Positions 44,339 through 48,652 of a stretch of 48,652 nucleotides of DNA are shown here, piece by piece. Every line of letters starts with the position of its first letter. Position 1 is the first letter of the stretch. The notes under the pieces were generated by a model. That model was not told the DNA's origin. It saw only the letters and a list, made by a program, of their open reading frames with translations, and made no database searches. A program made the position numbers and the translations under genes. The DNA comes from a virus, in IMG/VR virus record IMGVR_UViG_3300021961_000151, positions 1-48,652 of that record, one strand, 5' to 3'.

Positions 44339-44839
44339 ATGGCTTACTCGGGTAAGTATAAAGTAAAGAATCCTCATAAGTACGCTGGGGATATTAATAA
44401 TGTGGTATATAGATCACATTGGGAAAAACTTTGCTTTAATTGGTGTGATACTAAAGATGATATTAAAGAATGGTCATCGGAAGAAGTCATTATACCTTAT
44501 TACTTTGATGTAGATAAAAAGTATCATCGTTATTTTATGGATTTAAAGTTTACAACAAAAGAAGGTAAAACATATCTTATTGAAATCAAACCTGAGACAC
44601 AAACTAAAGTACCTAAGAATCCTAATAGGTCTAGAAGATATATCTCAGAAGCATTGACCTATGTAAAAAATCAATGTAAATGGCAAGCAGCAGAAGAATA
44701 CGCTAAAGATAGAGGCTGGCATTTTAAAATATGGACTGAAAAAGATTTACAGAAATTAGGTTTGTTAACCAAACCATTACCTGGAACATTAAAACCTTTT
44801 AAACCGTACAAACCTTTTACACGGAAGAAGCATAAATAA
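44339..44839 (+). CDS. 4: head completion nuclease gp4
   Basis: Head-completion protein of the T4 gp4 (gp50) family with a TnsA/PD-(D/E)XK nuclease fold. The 166 aa (T4: 150) align well by eye with T4 gp4: MAYSGKYKVKNPHKYAGD, VVYRSHWEKLCFNWCD, KYHRYFMDLKF, YLIEIKPETQ, YVKNQCKWQAA, FKIWTEKDL. Active-site residues are likely Glu29, Asp68 and the Glu82-Ile-Lys84 motif. The C-terminal 25 residues (FKPYKPFTRKKHK) are basic and beyond the T4 length. First gene of the plus-strand unit. Confidence 0.95.
   Translation: MAYSGKYKVKNPHKYAGDINNVVYRSHWEKLCFNWCDTKDDIKEWSSEEVIIPYYFDVDKKYHRYFMDLKFTTKEGKTYLIEIKPETQTKVPKNPNRSRRYISEALTYVKNQCKWQAAEEYAKDRGWHFKIWTEKDLQKLGLLTKPLPGTLKPFKPYKPFTRKKHK
44831..44838 (+). 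promoter_or_regulatory. possible late promoter for the sulfotransferase
   Basis: CATAAATA (NATAAATA form) overlapping the gp4 stop codon, 10 nt before the next ATG. Leader would be about 5 nt and no SD is visible. Confidence 0.4.
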
Positions 44840-44848
44840 CTAAGCTGT

Positions 44849-45430
44849 ATGGCCATATATTATCCTGAGCACAATCTTGTGTTTATACATATTCCTAAGA
44901 ACGCTGGGACGTCTGTCAAGCTTTGGTCTCATGCTCACTCTCCTACTAGTATTAACATATTAGAAAAACATGAACACTTTGGTCGTACTTATAATCAACT
45001 TGTATTAAGTAGCTATAATGTAAAAGATCTAAAATCATTTATTATCATTAGAAACCCATGGGATCGAATGGTAAGTTGCTGGGCCTTTTATCTAAAAAGA
45101 GGTATGATAGAATTGAATACTACATTTGAAGATTTTGTAAAACGTAAAGCTAAATTAAAGCCTGGTGTTGGAGAACATCATAGAGGTTGGGGCGCAGTTG
45201 AAACTCAACAATATCGTTTTAATATGATTCCTGATATTGTATTACGGTTTGAAAATTTAACTGAAGATTTTAAAATCATACAGGATATATTAGGTTGCCA
45301 TGTTCCTTTAGAGAAATCTAATATTTCATCTCATATTCGTTATCGTGAATACTATCATAAACAACTCTTAATTGATATAGTGGCCGATCATTTTGTAATA
45401 GATATACAGCGATACGGATATACCTTCTAA
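44849..45430 (+). CDS. PAPS-dependent sulfotransferase
   Basis: Transfers sulphate from 3'-phosphoadenylyl sulphate to a hydroxyl or amine acceptor. The 193 aa carry the 5'-phosphosulphate loop FIHIPKNAGTSV (residues 12-23) and the 3'-phosphate motif IIIRNPWDRMVSCW (65-78, with Arg68 and Ser76), both intact. This pattern is of the heparan-sulphate 2-O / carbohydrate sulfotransferase type. No signal peptide, so it acts in the cytoplasm. It sits between gp4 and a virion gene in a late unit, unlike the accessory genes in the island. Acceptor unknown; a virion glycan or tyrosine is plausible. Its short length (typical 250-350) leaves little room for an acceptor-binding domain. Confidence 0.88.
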   Translation: MAIYYPEHNLVFIHIPKNAGTSVKLWSHAHSPTSINILEKHEHFGRTYNQLVLSSYNVKDLKSFIIIRNPWDRMVSCWAFYLKRGMIELNTTFEDFVKRKAKLKPGVGEHHRGWGAVETQQYRFNMIPDIVLRFENLTEDFKIIQDILGCHVPLEKSNISSHIRYREYYHKQLLIDIVADHFVIDIQRYGYTF

Positions 45431-45433
45431 CCA

Positions 45434-45441
45434 TATAAATA
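45434..45441 (+). promoter_or_regulatory. T4-type late promoter immediately before the 198-aa gene
   Basis: Exact TATAAATA on the plus strand, then AAACAT and the ATG at 45448. A transcript starting 5-6 nt after the element begins at or one base before the ATG; no SD is present. Confidence 0.7.
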
Positions 45442-45447
45442 AAACAT

Positions 45448-46044
45448 ATGAGTAATCTCTTCGCTAAACTAGAACAGGAAGCTTTTAGGGCTGGTATTAC
45501 ACCACGCTCACAAGCATCTATTCGTTGGTTTAAAAATAAAATAGGAGCTATGCGAAGTGTCAATAGACAAGCTCTCATGCAAGAAAAAGAAATACAAAGA
45601 ATGCAAGCAGACTCAGGTATGATAGGATCTATGTTTATGTATTTCTATGATCCAAAACTTAAATTAACTTTACCATATTACGATAAGTTTCCTTTAATTA
45701 TTATGGTAGGTCCAGCAGAAGGTGGCTTCTATGGTTTAAATTTACATTACCTACCTATGACATTAAGAGCTAAGTTTTTAGATACACTTATGGGTATGAC
45801 TAACAATAAGAAGTATGATACTTCTACTACCTTTAATGTTAAGTATGAATTTTTACAAAAAGCAGCAGGTGCCAAATATTTCAAACCTTGCTTTAAACAT
45901 TATCTAACCAAACATGTACGTGGACAAGTAGCATTAGTATCTGCACCTGAATGGGAGATAGCTACTTTTTTACCGACAGCAGATTTTGAGAAAGCTTCAC
46001 AAAACACAGTATGGGGTGACTCTAGGAGAATAATTAATGGCTAA
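45448..46044 (+). CDS. conserved virion-assembly protein, unassigned
   Basis: 198 aa. EAFRAGITPRSQASIRWFKNKI, then GSMFMYFYDPKLKLTLPYYDKFPLIIMV, then GGFYGLNLHYLPMTLRAKFLD look like a conserved marine T4-like protein found next to gp4 in several phages. I cannot attach a T4 number with confidence; gp2 (DNA end protector), which neighbours gene 4 in T4, is one possibility. No signal peptide, membrane segment or catalytic motif. It overlaps the next gene by eight bases. Confidence 0.75.
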   Translation: MSNLFAKLEQEAFRAGITPRSQASIRWFKNKIGAMRSVNRQALMQEKEIQRMQADSGMIGSMFMYFYDPKLKLTLPYYDKFPLIIMVGPAEGGFYGLNLHYLPMTLRAKFLDTLMGMTNNKKYDTSTTFNVKYEFLQKAAGAKYFKPCFKHYLTKHVRGQVALVSAPEWEIATFLPTADFEKASQNTVWGDSRRIING

Positions 46045-46813
46045 TTCAATTGAAATATTAAAGTCAGAAATTAGTAAAGGTAATGGACCTGCACAACGTA
46101 ATCTATACTCTGTAGAATTACCTACAGATTGGTGGAACGTACCAGGCTCTACTCTAAACTATCTTTGTACTGCAGCTATCATGCCAGGTAGATCTATAAC
46201 TACTCATGAAAGAAGAACTGATATGGTAGTACGACAAGTAGCTTATGGATTCGCTGTTGAACCAGTTACATTAACTTTTAAAGTATTAAACGATAGTAAA
46301 ATAAGAGCTTATTGGGAAAACTGGCAGCGTAATATTCTAGGTGGTTATGAAATAAGTTACTTTAACGACTATGTTCGCGAGATTAAAATCAATCAATTAA
46401 AGAGAGGTATGAATCTCTCTATACTAAATAAAAACTTTTCTAATAAGATAACTAAAAATGTACCACCTGAAATATTAGGAGCCATATCTTCCTTTGCATC
46501 AGGCACAGTAGGAGTAGGTACTTCTAAAGGTAGTGGTATACAGTTAACGGGCGATTTAGCACAAGGTGATTTATCTTTAGGTTTTGTAACCCGAGATCAA
46601 ATAACTTACACTTGTACTCTACATGATGCTTATCCTACTAATATTAGCACGGTAGAATATGGAGATGATCAAAACGAGTTCGTAAACTATACAGTTACAT
46701 TAACTTATAGAGATTGGAGTTCAAATTCTAGTGTATATGCACGAGAACAAGGACGTACCTACGAAGGACTAGCAGGTAGTTTAATTACTAAGGCAATTGG
46801 TAAACTACTGTAA
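46037..46813 (+). CDS. tail-tube-fold baseplate protein, probably gp54-like
   Basis: 258 aa with the tail-tube fold pattern: AAIMPGRSITTHERR (substrate loop), YGFAVEPVTLTFKVLNDSKIRAYWENWQRNILGGYEISYFNDYVREIKI, then FVTRDQITYTCTLHDAYPTNISTVEYGDDQNEFVNYTVTLTYRDW. These features fit gp54, the baseplate tube initiator of T4 (320 aa), or the tail tube itself. The location next to gp26/gp51 favours a baseplate role. AGGAG lies 8 nt before the ATG. Confidence 0.7.
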   Translation: MANSIEILKSEISKGNGPAQRNLYSVELPTDWWNVPGSTLNYLCTAAIMPGRSITTHERRTDMVVRQVAYGFAVEPVTLTFKVLNDSKIRAYWENWQRNILGGYEISYFNDYVREIKINQLKRGMNLSILNKNFSNKITKNVPPEILGAISSFASGTVGVGTSKGSGIQLTGDLAQGDLSLGFVTRDQITYTCTLHDAYPTNISTVEYGDDQNEFVNYTVTLTYRDWSSNSSVYAREQGRTYEGLAGSLITKAIGKLL

Positions 46814-46839
46814 TTATATAATAGGAGAATGAAAATATT

Positions 46840-47547
46840 ATGAAAAATTTGCCAAAACTGAATGCGTTACCAAAGCATGTTCTAGTGATACCTTCTACTG
46901 GTAAACAAGTAAGGTTTAGACCCTACTTAGTAAAAGAAGAAAAGGTATTAATGATGGCTTTAGAAACGCAAGATACACAAGCACAAATAAATGCTGTGTT
47001 AGATATATGCCAAGCTTGTTTACAAGAAGAAGTAGATATTAAATCACTACCAACCTTTGATGTAGATTACATCTTTACTAAGATAAGATCTAAGTCAGTG
47101 GGTGAGATATCACAATTAAGATATCCTTGTAAAGCTTGCGAAACATTGAATGATGTGGACTTTAACTTAGATGCAGTAGAATGTATAGTACATAAGCAGA
47201 ATCGTAATATCGAAATTGAAGAAGGTATTACTCTTACTATGAAGTATCCAACCTATAAAGAAATGGAAGGAGTCATAGTAGAAGATGATGAAGCTGCTAG
47301 TGCATTAAGAGGTGTAGCCAAAACTATTGAAAGTATTAAAACAGAAGAAGAAGTTATATTAGCCAAAGACGTATCTCCAGAAGAGTTAAACGAATTTGTA
47401 GAATCTATGACTTCTAATCAGTTTGAAAAAATAACACAATACTTAACTACTACACCACAAGTGAAAGGTAAACTTATTTTTGATTGCACAAGTTGTAAAG
47501 ATCATAACGAGGTTGAAGTAATAGGGTTACAGAATTTTTTCGCATAG
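46840..47547 (+). CDS. 26: baseplate hub assembly protein gp26
   Basis: T4 gp26 family (T4_baseplate) hub assembly factor. The 235 aa (T4: 208) have the family's helical N-terminus (VLVIPSTGKQVRFRPYLVKEEKVLMMALE) and two C-x-x-C pairs (Cys97/100 and Cys216/219) that probably form a zinc ribbon. The stop codon follows three codons after a T TTT TTC run, and a second reading frame continues beyond it. Its -1 product would be 298 aa. Confidence 0.9.
   Translation: MKNLPKLNALPKHVLVIPSTGKQVRFRPYLVKEEKVLMMALETQDTQAQINAVLDICQACLQEEVDIKSLPTFDVDYIFTKIRSKSVGEISQLRYPCKACETLNDVDFNLDAVECIVHKQNRNIEIEEGITLTMKYPTYKEMEGVIVEDDEAASALRGVAKTIESIKTEEEVILAKDVSPEELNEFVESMTSNQFEKITQYLTTTPQVKGKLIFDCTSCKDHNEVEVIGLQNFFA
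47535..47541 (+). other. slippery heptamer T TTT TTC, candidate -1 frameshift site
   Basis: In the gp26 frame the site reads AAT TTT TTC GCA TAG. It fits the X XXY YYZ slippery rule, and the zero-frame stop lies six bases later. AGGG at 47523-47526, eight nt upstream, could act as an internal SD stimulator as in dnaX. A -1 shift continues CGC ATA GCC into the gp51 frame. Confidence 0.7.
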
Positions 47548-47735
47548 CCCTTTCTCATGACAACCTAGTTAATTATTATCGTACCAACTTTGCACTGATA
47601 CAACATCATAAATATAGTTTATCAGAAGTAGAAAATATGATACCATGGGAAAGGGAGATATATGTAGCTCTCTTAGTCGAATGGTTGAAGGAAGAAAAAG
47701 AGCGTTTAGAACAGGAAAAAGCTAAAAGAAAATGA
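47541..47735 (+). CDS. 51: gp51-like baseplate hub assembly domain, made by -1 frameshift from gp26
   Basis: Open -1 frame of 64 codons with no usual start codon until an internal ATG at 47637. It reads RIALSHDNLVNYYRTNFALIQ, then PWEREIYVALLVEWLKEEKE, matching the short gp51 of marine T4-like phages (T4 gp51 is longer). Upstream the frame is closed by a TGA 27 nt before the slip site. Two readings are possible: a gp26-gp51 fusion by frameshift, or re-initiation at the internal ATG giving only 32 residues. The conserved residues before that ATG favour the fusion. Its stop overlaps the next ATG as ATGA. Confidence 0.78.
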   Translation, partial: RIALSHDNLVNYYRTNFALIQHHKYSLSEVENMIPWEREIYVALLVEWLKEEKERLEQEKAKRK

Positions 47736-48652
47736 GCATAGAAGCTTTAACAAGAATAACTAAAGACAACCAGGACAAACAAGATAAACAAAATAAAGTC
47801 TCTGGTAAGAACTTAGCTGTTATCGCTGCAGGTATTGCAGGTCTTTGGGCTTGGTCTAAAAGAAATGATGCAAAAGATGATAAAGTTAGAGAAGAAAACG
47901 CTAAACAAAATAAAGAACAAGCTAAACAAGGTAAAGAAAAAGCTAAAAGAGATCGCGATGCAAAACGCCGAGGCGATACAGGCGATCCAACAGTTAATGG
48001 TTTCCGTAAAGCTTTAAGACGAGCTACTGATTCATTAGGTGGATTCTATAGAGGTATCAAAAAAAGTTTCTCGAGTCTCATCGATACTTTTAGTATTGGT
48101 AATTTAAAAAGAACTGTATTAGCTCCATTTAAATTAATATTACCTTTAATAGCTTTAACTGCTGGTCAAGCATTATTAGGTAATCTATTTGGTGGTGGAT
48201 TACTAGCAGCAGGTGTCGCGACTGGTAACCCTGTGCTTATGTTAGCCGGCTCTTTAGCATTATTAATTGGTAATCTTGATAAGTTAATACCATTACTACA
48301 GAAAGTAGCAGATCCGCAATGGCGTCAAGAACAGATTGATAATCTAGCTAAGTATTTTGATCCTGATCAACCTAATAACATATGGAATCTTCTCGGAAGT
48401 AAATTACCTAGCTTTATCTATGCTGTTCTTAGTAGCGCATTTGGTAAATTAAGAGAGATTATTCAAGGCGCGTTAGGTTTAGGTGATAATTTTGCTGGCA
48501 ATGCTGCTAGCACTGTATTAGGAGGCGTTGCTACTTATGCTTTAGCAAGAAGATTACCTTTCGTAGGAAAAATGCTTCCAACTACAGGTAAAGTGTTGGG
48601 TACAGTAGCTGGCGCGACTGGTCTTACTGCATTAACTAAAGGAATCGGAAGT
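47732..48652 (+). CDS. tape-measure-like protein, gp29 position (3' end beyond window)
   Basis: My translation gives 307 codons from the ATG at 47732 to the window edge with no stop. Residues 1-25 are charged; 26-45 form a hydrophobic Ala/Gly segment (NLAVIAAGIAGLWAWSK). Residues 46-82 are a very Lys/Glu/Asp-rich helix. The rest has several Gly/Leu/Ala hydrophobic stretches (LILPLIALTAGQALLGNLFGGGLLAAGVA). Alternating charged helix and transmembrane-like segments fit a tail tape-measure protein, as does the position after the gp26/gp51 pair. A four-base ATGA overlap with gp51 implies coupled translation. Confidence 0.65.
   Translation, partial: MSIEALTRITKDNQDKQDKQNKVSGKNLAVIAAGIAGLWAWSKRNDAKDDKVREENAKQNKEQAKQGKEKAKRDRDAKRRGDTGDPTVNGFRKALRRATDSLGGFYRGIKKSFSSLIDTFSIGNLKRTVLAPFKLILPLIALTAGQALLGNLFGGGLLAAGVATGNPVLMLAGSLALLIGNLDKLIPLLQKVADPQWRQEQIDNLAKYFDPDQPNNIWNLLGSKLPSFIYAVLSSAFGKLREIIQGALGLGDNFAGNAASTVLGGVATYALARRLPFVGKMLPTTGKVLGTVAGATGLTALTKGIGS

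Noticed and set aside
46829-46843. Earlier ATG just before gp26
   Set aside because: It opens a four-codon frame that stops at once; the gp26 frame from 46840 carries the family sequence.

Overview
The window is a 48.7 kb piece of an A+T-rich T4-like (straight-tailed, contractile) marine myovirus, of the kind that infects picocyanobacteria or SAR11. The sequence alone does not settle the host. The evidence is the run of T4 structural homologues in near-T4 order, the N-terminal fibre motifs typical of marine T4-like phages, and T4-type late promoters (TATAAATA or NATAAATA) in the gaps. No tRNA, insertion sequence, integrase, CRISPR array or replication gene was seen. Almost every base is coding.

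Layout. From 44,289 down to 1 everything is on the minus strand. In order of transcription it runs: gp48 tube cap, gp53 wedge, gp27-like hub, a split gp5 system (OB-fold/lysozyme-like, amidase, beta-helix spike, M15/SleB-like), gp25, gp6, a gp7-position wedge protein, a small fibre, gp8, a DUF4815 giant protein, a 73-aa coiled coil, an S74-chaperone fibre, a 262-aa fibre-like protein and a 1423-aa repeat fibre. Then comes an accessory island (146-aa unknown, glycosyltransferase, 2OG-Fe(II) oxygenase-like, CxxCxxCC protein, DUF932), followed by a 118-aa virion-like protein, an 1800-aa repeat fibre, a PP-loop (asparagine-synthase-like) protein with a cupin, and finally gp13, gp14, gp15, gp16 and gp17 (gp17 runs off the left edge). 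This is the T4 order 53-5-25-6-7-8-[9..12, wac]-13-14-15-16-17, with a roughly 28 kb host-interaction block in place of T4 genes 9-12 and wac. From 44,339 rightwards the plus strand carries gp4, a sulfotransferase, an unknown conserved protein, a tube-fold (gp54-like) protein, gp26 with gp51 in the -1 frame, and the start of a tape-measure-like protein.

How it works together. The ordinary part builds baseplate, neck and packaging motor under late promoters. The unusual parts are: (1) an accessory island headed by a perfect TTGACA-N17-TATAAT host-type promoter, with a second such promoter before DUF932 and a UUCG-loop terminator after it, which suggests early expression inside the late region; (2) a glycosyltransferase, oxygenase-like and Cys-cluster trio next to a very repetitive fibre, a possible fibre-modifying cassette; (3) an apparent -1 frameshift that would fuse gp51 to gp26; (4) three or more SD-less genes whose late promoter sits 5-6 nt before the ATG, implying leaderless late mRNAs; (5) several peptidoglycan-hydrolase-like modules in the hub whose catalytic residues mostly look altered.
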